Below are positions 35,470-45,099 of a stretch of DNA of 64,000 bases, piece after piece. Location of the stretch: NCBI GenBank assembly GCA_035524955.1, contig DATLFG010000042.1, positions 1 to 64,000 of the forward strand. Reading direction: 5' to 3'. Source of the stretch: CAMLFJ01 sp035524955. GTDB taxonomy: Bacteria > Methylomirabilota > Methylomirabilia > Rokubacteriales > CSP1-6. The notes beneath the pieces are model-generated. The model searched no databases. It was not told the origin of the DNA and saw only the letters and a list, made by a program, of their open reading frames with translations. How positions within the stretch are numbered: the stretch's first letter is position 1; every line of letters starts with the position of its first letter. Made by a program: the position numbers and the translations under genes.

Positions 35470-36701
35470 GCCTCAGCGACCACGATGACTCGCGCTTGCT
35501 GAAGACTGGCTTGATCCTCCCCGGACGTCGACCCATGACGTAGCGCATATCCGAACAGCATACCGGCAAGCGCCCAGAACAAGAGCGCCCCGTCCCGCAC
35601 GAAGAAATCATTGGCCATATTCCGAGCCAATACCCCGGCTACCATCGCCGCCCCCGCGAGTCCGGTCAGACGCGCGAGACGCTCTCCGCGCAGCGCCAAC
35701 TGCCAGAAGCGCCAACCGAGCGCCGCGAACAACACCACCACCGCCACCATCCCCGGCACGCCTGCGCTGACACCGTAGTTGAGGACGAGATTGTGCGGAT
35801 GCCAAAACACCTTGCCTTCTGCCGGAAGCAACGCTGGGTAGGCCTTGCTCATGACGCCGAGCCCGAATCCGGCACCGCTCAAGGGATGCGCAAGAATCTT
35901 CTCGCCGACCTTTTTCCATACGCGGGGCCGCAAATCCTTCCCCATCGCCACCGGCGACTCGGGATCGCCACCGGTACGGTATTGTTCGCTGACATAGATA
36001 CCTGCGCCAATCAGCGCCAGCAAGATCGTCGCCGTCAGCGCCACGCGAACCGGGCCGACCGCGACTCCGCGGACCTGCCAAAGCCACACGCACCCCAATG
36101 CAGCCTGCAACCCGAGCGCCGGCCACAGAGCCCGTTGAGCGGATAGCACGGCAACCGCCCCGAAGGCCAGACCCAAGAGGGCCAACCACTTACTCGAATG
36201 TCGACGCCCAAACAGCGTCACCGTCAACGCGAGAACGGGGCCGACCGTGACGAGATAGTTGCTGACGCCGCCGACGCCGCCGTAGTACGCGTCCGAGGGC
36301 CATTCGCCCTTTCGGAGATCCGCGCCGAGCAGCGCCGAACCCGAAATCACCGCGAATCCGGCCAGTACCGCCACACACGAGAGGCGCAACTGCTTCTCGT
36401 CCCGCGTCCAGGCAAAGAAGGCGACGAACGCGATCAGTGCGTAGCCGACTTCGTTCTTGATCTCGCCCAGACTGTAGGCCGGATCGACCGCGACGACAAG
36501 CGAGGCGATCACTACCCCGGCCCATAGCGCGATCGCCCCCTTGCACGGGAATGGCGGCGGCGTAAGCCGCCGCCAGGAGATCACGACGATCAGAAACGCC
36601 GCGGCGAGACAGGCGAGCCGCACGACCACGGTTCCCGGGAAAGGCAAGATGAACAGCAGCACCACAAACGGCAACACCGGCAACGTCGTCTTGAGGTTCA
36701 C
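35466..36701 (-). CDS. O-antigen ligase / Wzy_C-family membrane protein
   Basis: A 411-residue polytopic membrane protein with about ten helices. The large periplasmic loop has the family signature: Arg in RPRVWKKVGEKILAHPLSGAGFG, then FWHPHNLVLNYGVSAGVPG. It could ligate the finished glycan to its acceptor or polymerise repeats. A separate Wzy-type polymerase is encoded at 41107-42537, which favours a ligase role here. Overlaps its neighbours on both sides by 4 bases. Confidence 0.85.
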   Translation of the reverse strand: MNLKTTLPVLPFVVLLFILPFPGTVVVRLACLAAAFLIVVISWRRLTPPPFPCKGAIALWAGVVIASLVVAVDPAYSLGEIKNEVGYALIAFVAFFAWTRDEKQLRLSCVAVLAGFAVISGSALLGADLRKGEWPSDAYYGGVGGVSNYLVTVGPVLALTVTLFGRRHSSKWLALLGLAFGAVAVLSAQRALWPALGLQAALGCVWLWQVRGVAVGPVRVALTATILLALIGAGIYVSEQYRTGGDPESPVAMGKDLRPRVWKKVGEKILAHPLSGAGFGLGVMSKAYPALLPAEGKVFWHPHNLVLNYGVSAGVPGMVAVVVLFAALGWRFWQLALRGERLARLTGLAGAAMVAGVLARNMANDFFVRDGALLFWALAGMLFGYALRHGSTSGEDQASLQQARVIVVAEA

Positions 36702-37915
36702 GAGAGTTCCCTTGCGCGTCTACGAAATAAGAATTCATTCCCGCCGGGCCCGAATACGCCGCGCGCGCCAAGCAAGCGCAGGTATTCCTGAAACAAGGCT
36801 TCGCGCATCATCTCGGGATCAAAATCCCGCCGCGCGCGGTGCCGGCCGTTGGCGCCGTGCTGCCGCCGCAGTTTCGGGTCGCCCAGGTAAACGCGAATCG
36901 CGGCCGTCAGCGCCTCGGCGTCGCGCACCGGCACCAGCAGGCCGGTCTCGCCGTCGCGTACCGCATCGACGCATCCCGGAATCCGCGTCGCGATCACGGG
37001 CAGCTCCATCGCCGCCGCCTCCAGGAGCGCTGTGCCGAAGCCTTCGCGATACGTCGGCAGGACGAGAAGGTCCAGCGTCCGATACATACTCGGCATATCG
37101 AGTACCATTCCGGCCAGATGGATGCGCGGATCGCTGCGCAGCGTCGCTTCCACGTCGGCCGGGATCGGATCCTGGCTCTCGAACGGCCCGGCAACCAGCA
37201 GGTGCAGCGACGGACATTCCTCGCGCAGCGCGCGCCACGATTGCGTCAGCTCGATCAAGCCCTTGTCGCGGACGATGCGTCCCACGAAGCCGATCACCAG
37301 CGCTCCCGGCGGAATCCGATAGCGAGCGCGAACTAGCTGCGCCGACTCCGCCGAGATGCGTGCCGGATTGAACCGTCCGTCGGCCTCGACGCCGTCTATG
37401 CTTCCGTGTTCGAGCACCTTGATCTTTTCGGGCGGGCATAGTCCTTCCGCGATCAGGACTTCCCGAAGCGATTCGCTGATGCAGATGACCTGATGCGCCA
37501 ACCGGCACGCCGTGCGTTCCGTCCAGCGTAAGATGCGCCGCTTTGCCCCCGTGGCGGTCATGAGCGGCAGCCCATGCTGGTGATAAATGCGAACCGGCAC
37601 GCGGCAGAGAGTTGCCGCCATCATCGCCAGCAGGCCCCCTTTCGGCGTATGCGCGTCCACAATCGTCGGTCGAACGTGCCGAATGACTCGCACGATCCGC
37701 CACAGCGCCGCGAGGTCGACCAGCGGCGTGATCCGGCGCGGCATCACCGCCGCATGCACTTCAATCTGCATGTCGCGGGCACATTCGTCGAGCGGCTCGC
37801 CGGGCGACGACAGCGCGTGGACCTCGAACCCTTTGCCCTTGGCATGGGCCACGTGCCCCGCCAGAAAGCGCAGCGTCATCGGCACCGTCGTCACGTGCAG
37901 CACTCTCGGGTTCAT
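36698..37915 (-). CDS. Glycosyltransferase, GT4 family
   Basis: A 405-residue GT-B enzyme. The N-terminal acceptor domain has DAHTPKGGLLAMMAA; the C-terminal donor domain has IGFVGRIVRDKGLIEL and the E-x7-E motif in YREGFGTALLEAAAMELPVI. This matches retaining GT4 transferases of the CapJ/PglA/WbpH kind, which act on undecaprenyl-linked intermediates. Donor and acceptor unknown. Coupled by ATGA overlaps to the ligase gene and the GT2 gene. Confidence 0.88.
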   Translation of the reverse strand: MNPRVLHVTTVPMTLRFLAGHVAHAKGKGFEVHALSSPGEPLDECARDMQIEVHAAVMPRRITPLVDLAALWRIVRVIRHVRPTIVDAHTPKGGLLAMMAATLCRVPVRIYHQHGLPLMTATGAKRRILRWTERTACRLAHQVICISESLREVLIAEGLCPPEKIKVLEHGSIDGVEADGRFNPARISAESAQLVRARYRIPPGALVIGFVGRIVRDKGLIELTQSWRALREECPSLHLLVAGPFESQDPIPADVEATLRSDPRIHLAGMVLDMPSMYRTLDLLVLPTYREGFGTALLEAAAMELPVIATRIPGCVDAVRDGETGLLVPVRDAEALTAAIRVYLGDPKLRRQHGANGRHRARRDFDPEMMREALFQEYLRLLGARGVFGPGGNEFLFRRRARELS

Positions 37916-38850
37916 GCCGCCGCCTCGTCGTGAAGCGGTCGATGGGCTGAGGGCGCGGGAACGTCGCCGTCCAGGCCAGAAACCGGCGTGCTTCGGATCA
38001 CCGACAGAATGCGGCGGCCTTCCTGTATCTCCGCCGCATTGAGCGGCCGGTTTCGCTTGTTGATCAGCCGGCCTTGAAGCCCGAGTTTCGTGCCGATGCG
38101 GTACGCCAGCGCCTTCAGCCGTGAACGCATCACCAGGAGCCGTGTGCGCCGCGCGCCGACCAGCGGCGGGCCGTAGCGATGCAGGATGTCGCGCACGGTC
38201 CTCTCAGTGCGAAGATAGTTCCGCAAGTTGCCGGCGGGCCCTTCGCGGTAAAAGAACAACGGCTCGCACAGCCGGGCGAACGTTGTCGTCGCGCAGGTTC
38301 GGCTCCACAGCTCGCGGTCCTCGGCGCGAACGTAGACCGGGTCGTACGGATTACTGCGAAACCACTCGGCTCGCCCCATGACGGTCGGATGAATGAGGAG
38401 GCCATTTCGAAGCACCGCCTGCGGCCGCGAATCCAGCGGACGATCCCCGCGAATGCCTAGCGGCGTGAGGTCGTCGTCCACGGTGAATGTCGCCGTGTCA
38501 ATGAGATCGATGCTCGGATTCGCACGCAAGAACTTGATCTGGCGCTCGACGCGTTCGGGGTGCATGAGATCGTCGGCGTCCATCCGCGCCAGATAGGCGC
38601 CCTGTGCAAGCGAAGCGATCTGGTTGAGACGCGCGCACAGACCGCGATTACTCCCATCGCTGAGGACGCGCACGCGCGGATCGTTCAGCCGCCGTACGAC
38701 ATCGATCGAGCCATCGGCGGAACCGTCGTCGATCAGCAGCAGCTCCCAGTCGTCATGCGTCTGCGCGAACACGGAGCGCACCGCGTCGGCAAGGAAGCGC
38801 CGAGCGTTAAGGAAAGGGAGGCCGATGGTAACGGACACGCGATCACTCAC
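37912..38850 (-). CDS. Glycosyltransferase, GT2 family
   Basis: A 312-residue inverting GT-A enzyme with the opening VSVTIGLPFLNARRFLADAV, the nucleotide-binding LLIDDGSADGS and the metal-binding DxD-type YLARMDADDLMHP. A helical C-terminal tail of about 80 residues follows. It adds one sugar to the repeat unit; specificity unknown. Fourteen bases separate it from the next upstream glycosyltransferase gene. Confidence 0.87.
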   Translation of the reverse strand: MSDRVSVTIGLPFLNARRFLADAVRSVFAQTHDDWELLLIDDGSADGSIDVVRRLNDPRVRVLSDGSNRGLCARLNQIASLAQGAYLARMDADDLMHPERVERQIKFLRANPSIDLIDTATFTVDDDLTPLGIRGDRPLDSRPQAVLRNGLLIHPTVMGRAEWFRSNPYDPVYVRAEDRELWSRTCATTTFARLCEPLFFYREGPAGNLRNYLRTERTVRDILHRYGPPLVGARRTRLLVMRSRLKALAYRIGTKLGLQGRLINKRNRPLNAAEIQEGRRILSVIRSTPVSGLDGDVPAPSAHRPLHDEAAA

Positions 38851-38864
38851 GGGATTCTCCGGTG

Positions 38865-39980
38865 TCAGCCCGCCGCGCGGTACAGTTCGTCACACGTATC
38901 GCAGATGCGCGCCCAGTCATAGGTCGCCGCGTTGATCAGCGCATTCGCGGAACAAGCAGCATAGAGATTCGAATCATCCACGAGTTTCTCGATCTCGTCC
39001 GCCATCTTGGCCGAATCGCCGACCGGGAAGCGCGCTCCGCAGTTCGACGGGACCACTTCCTTCAGGCCGCCCGTGTCGCTGGAGACGACCGGCTTGCCGC
39101 ACGCCTGCGCCTCGACGGCGGCCATGCCGAACATCTCGTAAGCGCGGGTCGGCATCACGAAGACGTCGGCGAGGTTGTAGATCGCATTGAGCCGACTTTC
39201 TTCGACGGCGCCGAGGTAGCGGCCGCCGACTTCCTTGATGCGCTCGATCCAGCGGTTCGGATCGTCCTTCAGGCCGAACTGCCCGATCGGTCCCGCGATC
39301 ACAAGCTCCACGTCGCTGCGCCGCTCGCTGAGCGTCTTGGCCGTTTCCAATAGCACATCACTCCCCTTCTGCTCGCAGACACGGCCGACGTAGAGCATCA
39401 CCTTCTTGTCGATGCCGAGCTGCCGGCGTTCGCGTGCGGCCGCTTCTGGATCGGGCCTGAATTGCTGCGTGTTGACGCCGTTGTAGAGGATCCGCAACTT
39501 GTTCACCGGAAAGCTCCAGAAGTTCTGCGACTCCTCCAGGCAATACTGTGAGCAAGGCAGGAGCAGGTCGAAGCAGCGGAGCACGCGCTTGTACACGTGA
39601 TAAAGTGGCGTCTCGCGACCGCCGCGGAAGTGGAAAAAGTCGTACGAGAGCACTTTCTTGGCTGCCACCGCCCTGCTCATCCACGCGCCTTCCGGCTGAC
39701 TGTGGAAGTGCAGCACTTCAGCGGAGTGCTTCTTCAACTCCCGCACGACTTGATATTGAAACTCCAGGTGCTTGAACGGCAGACGCGTCCGACACTTCAG
39801 GAAGTGATAGCTCACGCCGTTCACTTCGCGCGTATCGGTGGTGTCGCCGACCGAGTAGACGTGGACGCGATGCCCGCGCCGCGCTTGCTCGTGAGCGATC
39901 TCGACGATGCGCCGCTCGATGGCGCCGCCGAAGCGATGCAGCACCGGCAATGTGCTGACGCTGATGTGGCTGATGTTCAT
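38865..39980 (-). CDS. Glycosyltransferase, GT4 family
   Basis: A 371-residue GT-B enzyme: GGAIERRIVEIAHEQARRGH near the N terminus, then the donor-domain VMLYVGRVCEQKGSDVLL and PTRAYEMFGMAAVEAQACGK with the E-x7-E equivalent. It is one of three GT4 enzymes in the operon, indicating a repeat unit of at least four sugars if all act in the same assembly. Donor unknown. Confidence 0.87.
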   Translation of the reverse strand: MNISHISVSTLPVLHRFGGAIERRIVEIAHEQARRGHRVHVYSVGDTTDTREVNGVSYHFLKCRTRLPFKHLEFQYQVVRELKKHSAEVLHFHSQPEGAWMSRAVAAKKVLSYDFFHFRGGRETPLYHVYKRVLRCFDLLLPCSQYCLEESQNFWSFPVNKLRILYNGVNTQQFRPDPEAAARERRQLGIDKKVMLYVGRVCEQKGSDVLLETAKTLSERRSDVELVIAGPIGQFGLKDDPNRWIERIKEVGGRYLGAVEESRLNAIYNLADVFVMPTRAYEMFGMAAVEAQACGKPVVSSDTGGLKEVVPSNCGARFPVGDSAKMADEIEKLVDDSNLYAACSANALINAATYDWARICDTCDELYRAAG

Positions 39981-39995
39981 CGCGGCCAGCCTGTC

Positions 39996-41093
39996 CTACG
40001 CCGCGGCCCGGCTGCCGCGCCAGTACGCCCTGACCGCCAGGCGCATCGCCACGTCCATCCAGGTCGCCCGGCGCTTGGCCGGCACGGTGCGGCCTTCGAT
40101 CATGTCGCGATACAGTGCGAGATGGCGGGCGACCATCGTCTCCGGCCTGAATGCCTGCTCCGCATACGCTCGCATGTCGGCGGCCATGCCGTGCCAGCGA
40201 GGCCGATCGGCGAGTATCGTCTCCATGGCGTTCGCAAGAGCGACGGAATCACCCGGCGGCACGGCCAGGCCGTAGGGCCCAATCTGCTCCGGCACGCCGC
40301 ACACCCCGCCCGCCACCACCGGCGTGCCGCACAGGAACGCCTCGGTGACAACGCTCGGCAAGCAGTCGGCAAAGCTCGGCAGCACCAGCAGGTCCGCCTG
40401 GTGATACTCCTCGGCCAGCTCCCTCGGACCGCGAATGCCAACGAACTCCACGTGCTCCGCGATGCCCAGGTTGTTGGCCTGCTGTCTGAGTTCTGCCTCC
40501 AATTGCGCGTTGTGATAAACCAACCGAAGATGAACGTGGCGCTGTGTGCAAAGCCGCTGCACCGCTTCGAGCAGGAAGTTGACCCCCTTCCAGTCGATCA
40601 GCTGGCCGACGTAGAGCACGTCATAGCGGTCCTTGTCGGCCCGTTTCCGGAGATTTCCGGCGGCGCGAAAGACTTCGGCCGGAATGCCGTTGGGAATGGT
40701 GTGGATCTTGTCGGCGTTGGTCACGCCGGCGTAGTATCGCGCCTCGGCGTGCGACAGCGCGACGTATGCCTCCGCCTTGTCCACGACGTACTGAAAGGCG
40801 TAACGGCGCAGCCGCGAGCGTTCCCAGCCCGTGGGGATCAGCCCATTGTGGCCGGTGAAGACGGCGCGCGCCCGGCAATGCGAAGACGCCATTTTGAGTG
40901 CCGCCCTACCGAAGTGATGGACGTGAATGATGTCGTAGTCATCCGATGGCTGAAACCCGGCATGTCCGACCGCGTGCACCTCCACCCCGGCCTTGCGGAA
41001 GCCATCGAGCAACACCGTCTCGGGCGTCACCAGCTGCCTCGAACGAACCGCCTCGGGCCGATCAAAGATGCCGCCGACCAGGCACACTTTCAC
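39996..41093 (-). CDS. Glycosyltransferase, GT4 family
   Basis: A 365-residue GT-B enzyme with IHVHHFGRAALKMASSH, DVLYVGQLIDWKGVNFLL and the donor motif PSFADCLPSVVTEAFLCGTP. It is likely cytoplasmic or membrane-associated and adds a sugar to the lipid-linked repeat unit. The 13-base gap to the Wzy-like gene upstream and 15-base gap downstream place it firmly in the operon. Confidence 0.87.
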   Translation of the reverse strand: MKVCLVGGIFDRPEAVRSRQLVTPETVLLDGFRKAGVEVHAVGHAGFQPSDDYDIIHVHHFGRAALKMASSHCRARAVFTGHNGLIPTGWERSRLRRYAFQYVVDKAEAYVALSHAEARYYAGVTNADKIHTIPNGIPAEVFRAAGNLRKRADKDRYDVLYVGQLIDWKGVNFLLEAVQRLCTQRHVHLRLVYHNAQLEAELRQQANNLGIAEHVEFVGIRGPRELAEEYHQADLLVLPSFADCLPSVVTEAFLCGTPVVAGGVCGVPEQIGPYGLAVPPGDSVALANAMETILADRPRWHGMAADMRAYAEQAFRPETMVARHLALYRDMIEGRTVPAKRRATWMDVAMRLAVRAYWRGSRAAA

Positions 41094-41106
41094 TGCGAAT
41101 CACCTT

Positions 41107-42537
41107 TCACGAATACTTCACCGCGGTCTGGTCACGATGGCCGACCATCCCTGAACTCCACGACCAGACACTCTTGACCACGAAGTAGAGATAGATTGGC
41201 CAAAACGAATACACATATATCTGGCTCGTGACCGGCAAGCTGCCAGGGAATACGGTCCAAAGCGCCATCATGAGCCAGGCATAGCTTTCCACGGCGTTCG
41301 GGGCGCCCACAAACTTACCTTGCAGCCAGGCTAGAAAACAACCGAGCAACACATTGCCGAGAACCACGCCGGCAAGGTGCAAGTTGATGTAGAGCTCGCC
41401 GTCCAGGGGAATGACCTGATCGACACTCTCCGTATCGCCGTAGATGAGCTCATTGAATATCCCGGTACCGCTCGTGTCACGATACGGTTTGCCCAGCACC
41501 GGAATCGGGTAGACCAGCGAGGGGAGCAAGGTCTTGCCGTAGTAGAACTTGCCTTCGAGAGATTCGATCAGGTAAGCAGACATTTGCGGAGCCGACGCGT
41601 AAATCTGCATGAACTCGACGACCCCCTCGGGGTCCCACGTGTCCGCGACTGCCGAGGCCGACAGATCGGTGATGTCGAGGTCGGTGGACCGATACCACCC
41701 GAAAACGAACGCCAGGGAAAGCGCGAGCATGCCGGCCAAGACAACGCCCTTGAACGGAATGCGCCGCACGTGCACGGAGAACGCGGCGGCCAGGCCGACG
41801 AGCGGTCCGAGCATCGTGCCACGGTTGTAGTTGAAATTGGCAACCAGCAGCACGAACACGACGCCGGCCGTCACGGCGATGATCGACACCTTCCGCCGGG
41901 GCGCCCTGCCGAGCCACCAGCTCCACGCCAGCACCACGGCGAAGCCGAGGAAGTGCTTCAGAAAGCTGCCCGCGGCCGTTTGTAGCGTCGTCGGATCCTC
42001 CGCACGCAGGCGATGCTCGATCGGCGACGAGACATAGTCGATGAACCCCGTGACGCCGCCGTGCGCCAGCAAGAACCCCAACAATCCCAACACGGCAAAC
42101 GGCACGATCAAGTAGGCCGTGCTCGGCACCGATTCGTGCGGCCCACCGACGGTCACGCGACTGCAGAATTGGTACGCCACACAAAACGACAGATAGCCCA
42201 CGACGTGAACGACGATCGCCAGATTGATCGCACCCCTCGACGGCAGATACGGCAACGCCCCCAGGCTGAAACCGAAGTAGCCGACCAATACCGTGACGAG
42301 CACAAGCTGGATCCAATAGTAGCCCTGGGCAATGTTTGCTGGACACACTGGAGCGGTCACGCGGATCCGACACGCCGGCAGAAACGCTTGCACGAACAGA
42401 AATGCCACGATGCCGACCACCGCGAGCGGATACTCCGGCGCAACCGGCGCCCACGCGAATCCGATCAGGGCGATGGCGTTGATTGCAAGCACCCAGAGGG
42501 TGGCGCGAGGCATCGGGCTGCTTGTCAAGGCCGTCAT
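41107..42537 (-). CDS. Wzy-type oligosaccharide repeat-unit polymerase
   Basis: A 476-residue membrane protein with 10-12 hydrophobic helices and a C-terminal periplasmic segment (GTGIFNELIYGDTESVDQV) typical of O-antigen polymerases. Sequence conservation in this class is low, so the call rests on topology, size and context beside a flippase. The ATG at 42537 overlaps the flippase stop (ATGA). An in-frame extension upstream is not membrane-like and was rejected. Confidence 0.75.
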   Translation of the reverse strand: MTALTSSPMPRATLWVLAINAIALIGFAWAPVAPEYPLAVVGIVAFLFVQAFLPACRIRVTAPVCPANIAQGYYWIQLVLVTVLVGYFGFSLGALPYLPSRGAINLAIVVHVVGYLSFCVAYQFCSRVTVGGPHESVPSTAYLIVPFAVLGLLGFLLAHGGVTGFIDYVSSPIEHRLRAEDPTTLQTAAGSFLKHFLGFAVVLAWSWWLGRAPRRKVSIIAVTAGVVFVLLVANFNYNRGTMLGPLVGLAAAFSVHVRRIPFKGVVLAGMLALSLAFVFGWYRSTDLDITDLSASAVADTWDPEGVVEFMQIYASAPQMSAYLIESLEGKFYYGKTLLPSLVYPIPVLGKPYRDTSGTGIFNELIYGDTESVDQVIPLDGELYINLHLAGVVLGNVLLGCFLAWLQGKFVGAPNAVESYAWLMMALWTVFPGSLPVTSQIYVYSFWPIYLYFVVKSVWSWSSGMVGHRDQTAVKYS

Positions 42538-43865
42538 GGCTGGTTCCCAGGCGTTCTCATGAAGTGGATAGTCGTCACGATTAGAGCGGCCGACGTCACC
42601 GCAAACGCGATCAAACTGCCCAGCGCCATCCCCTGGTCGCGATACATCGGAATCAGTTGCCACGACGCGATCGCGAGGACCGCGGCGAGCAGAAGGTCAA
42701 GGACGAAGCGTCTCACGATGGCCCCTTTGCTCACCAAGATCTGGCCCAACAGGTTGTTGAGCACCACCGCGACCGACGAGGCCGACAGGATGACCAGCGT
42801 CATCCAACCGTCGCGATACTCGTCGCCGAACAGGCCCATCGCCGGTGACGCAAACAGGATGATGCCGATCGACGGGACCACGACGACGGCGATGCTGACC
42901 GCCAGGTTGAGACCAAAGAGCCGGCGATAGGCGCTGGGATCGTTCGTGCCGTGCAGGGTGCTGAGCATCGTGAGGATTACCGGCGAGAACGAGGCGGGGA
43001 GGAACAGCAGCAGTTGCCGCCAGCGTTCGGCCGCGTTGAAGATGCCGAGCGATGCGTAGCCATCGGGCTGCGCGACCAGCACCACATTGGCAAACCACAT
43101 CGCCGACATCGTGCAGATGCTCCCCAGCAGGCTCAGGACGCTGAATCGACACATCATCATCAACTCGCTCCACGCGGCGTTGCGGTCTTGCCAGCCGACG
43201 GCCTCGGGAAGAAGGCGCCGCAGAGCGACATGGTTGGCGAGCACCGCGATCGCTTCGGTCAAAACCAGGCCGATGACGCCGCCCAGGACGCCGCCGAGCT
43301 TGACGCCGGCGATCAAGAACACACACAGGCAAGCGCCGCGGATGCTGTTGAGGACCGCCAAGGCACGAAAGGCGCCGAACCCGACGAGGGCGCCCGTCTG
43401 CACACCGTTGATCGTGCCGAAGAGGACCAGGCCGGTCGCCACTTGCAGCTCCACGGTCAGGTGTGGGGCGTTCAGCACGCTCGAGCCTATCACTCCTGAA
43501 AGAACAAGGAGCACCAGGGCCATCAGCGTGCCGGAGATCAGGGCGATGGTGGTCGCCAGGGTGACACAGCGGCCTGCTTTTGCGGGATCGATCGAACGAG
43601 ACTCCGCGACGAACTTGATCGCGGCCAACCCCAACCCGGCGCCTGCCACGATGCCGAACAGGCCTTGCGTGCTCTGAATCATGCCGACTTCGCCGAAGCC
43701 CGTCGTTCCCAGGAGCCGCCCCGCCACCACCGATGATGCGAGCGTCAAGCCGCGCGACACGACGGCGCCGACCAGCGCCCAGAATGCGCCGATTGCGAAC
43801 CGCATCGCGACCGATTCGCTCGGGGCGGCAGACGTGGCCACTTCACTCTTGGTTGCTGCAATCAC
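42534..43865 (-). CDS. Wzx-type flippase, polysaccharide biosynthesis family
   Basis: A 443-residue protein with 12 or more helices of the MOP superfamily: AIGAFWALVGAVVSRGLTL near the N terminus, GRLLGTTGFGEVGMIQSTQG, and the central AAERWRQLLLFLPASFSPV. It moves undecaprenyl-linked repeat units across the inner membrane. It is separated by 56 bases from the aminotransferase gene upstream. This is about where base composition changes from very GC-rich to moderately GC-rich. Confidence 0.87.
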   Translation of the reverse strand: MIAATKSEVATSAAPSESVAMRFAIGAFWALVGAVVSRGLTLASSVVAGRLLGTTGFGEVGMIQSTQGLFGIVAGAGLGLAAIKFVAESRSIDPAKAGRCVTLATTIALISGTLMALVLLVLSGVIGSSVLNAPHLTVELQVATGLVLFGTINGVQTGALVGFGAFRALAVLNSIRGACLCVFLIAGVKLGGVLGGVIGLVLTEAIAVLANHVALRRLLPEAVGWQDRNAAWSELMMMCRFSVLSLLGSICTMSAMWFANVVLVAQPDGYASLGIFNAAERWRQLLLFLPASFSPVILTMLSTLHGTNDPSAYRRLFGLNLAVSIAVVVVPSIGIILFASPAMGLFGDEYRDGWMTLVILSASSVAVVLNNLLGQILVSKGAIVRRFVLDLLLAAVLAIASWQLIPMYRDQGMALGSLIAFAVTSAALIVTTIHFMRTPGNQP

Positions 43866-43921
43866 GCTTCAATTCGCCCAGTTCATCGACCCGGTCGCCA
43901 TCGCATGGGCCGCAGCCTGGC

Positions 43922-45040
43922 TCAAGCCAGCAGGCGCTCCACCTCCTGGCACACGCGGTCGACCTGTTCCGGCGTCATGTGCGAGTACAGCGGCAGGGCC
44001 AGGGCTTCCCGACTCGCCGTCACGGTTTGCTCCATCCGCTCGCTCACCCGGTGCGGCACCCGTTGGAGGAGGGTCTGCTCGTGGACCGGCGGATAGAAGT
44101 AGCGCTTGGTCTGGATCCCGCGCGCGGTGAGGCCCGCGTACACTGCGTCCCGGCTGGCCCGGGCCCGTGCGGTGATGAACAGCACGAAGTAGTTTCCGCT
44201 GCTCGTCCGGTCGGGTGGAATGCTCTGCACGCGGCATCCCGGAAGCGCGCCGAGCCGCGCCCGGTAGGCCTCGATGAGCTGCCGCCGCGCCTTTACCAGC
44301 TCGTCCACGCGTCTCAGCGAGAGCAAGCCCACCGCGGCGTGCAGCTCGCTCATCCGGGCGGAGAGGCCCAGGTGGACCATGTCCTCTCCCTTCTGCGGAT
44401 CCTTGCCGTAGTCGCGCATCGATCGCAGGCGCGCCGACAAGCGGGGGTCGCTGGTGCAGATCACGCCGCCCTCGATCGCGGTGACGACCTTGGTCGGGCT
44501 CAGCGAGAAGATCTCGCATGCTCCGAAGCCGCCCGCCTTCCGGCCCTGGTACTCGGCGCCCAATCCCTGGGCGCTGTCGAAATACACGGGGAGCCCCTGT
44601 CGCTCGCCGAGTTCGGCCAGCGCCTCGATGTCCGGGGGGAGACCGTAGACATACGCCGCGCAGATCGCGGCGGTTCTCGACGTCAGATTCCGCTCGACGT
44701 CGGCCGGATCGATGGTCAGGGTTTCCGGCAGGCAGTCGCAGAACACCGGCACCAGACCATTCCACACCAGCGCCTGCGCGGTGGCCGCGAACGTGAAGGA
44801 CGGCACGATGACCTCGGCACCCGCCGGCAGCTCCATCGCCTGAGCGGCCAGCATGAGCCCCGCCGTGCACGACGATATCGCCACCGCCTCGCGCGCGCCG
44901 GTCTGCCGGCAGATCTCCTCCTCGAAGGCGCGCACGATCCGTCCAGTCGTGACCTGGCCTTCGTCCCAGCTGGGGCGAACGAGCTCCTCGAACTCGCGGA
45001 ACTCCGGCAGGGTCGGGCGAATGATCGGCATCGGCTCCAT
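43922..45040 (-). CDS. DegT/DnrJ/EryC1-family sugar aminotransferase
   Basis: A 372-residue PLP enzyme that aminates a keto-sugar nucleotide. PTLPEFREFEELVRPSWDEG opens the fold, SSCTAGLMLAAQAM binds the cofactor phosphate, FDSAQGLGAEYQG supplies the PLP-contacting Asp, and the Schiff-base lysine is in FSLSPTKVVTAIEGG. The start at 45040 has GGAGG seven bases upstream. With the PglF-like dehydratase and the PglC-like transferase next door, it fits the PglE step, UDP-4-keto-6-deoxy-GlcNAc to the 4-amino sugar (inference). Confidence 0.88.
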   Translation of the reverse strand: MEPMPIIRPTLPEFREFEELVRPSWDEGQVTTGRIVRAFEEEICRQTGAREAVAISSCTAGLMLAAQAMELPAGAEVIVPSFTFAATAQALVWNGLVPVFCDCLPETLTIDPADVERNLTSRTAAICAAYVYGLPPDIEALAELGERQGLPVYFDSAQGLGAEYQGRKAGGFGACEIFSLSPTKVVTAIEGGVICTSDPRLSARLRSMRDYGKDPQKGEDMVHLGLSARMSELHAAVGLLSLRRVDELVKARRQLIEAYRARLGALPGCRVQSIPPDRTSSGNYFVLFITARARASRDAVYAGLTARGIQTKRYFYPPVHEQTLLQRVPHRVSERMEQTVTASREALALPLYSHMTPEQVDRVCQEVERLLA

Positions 45041-45099
45041 CGGTAGGCCTCCGCGGCCTCGAGACGCCGCAGCGCGTACAGCTTCACGGTCGTCCCGGC

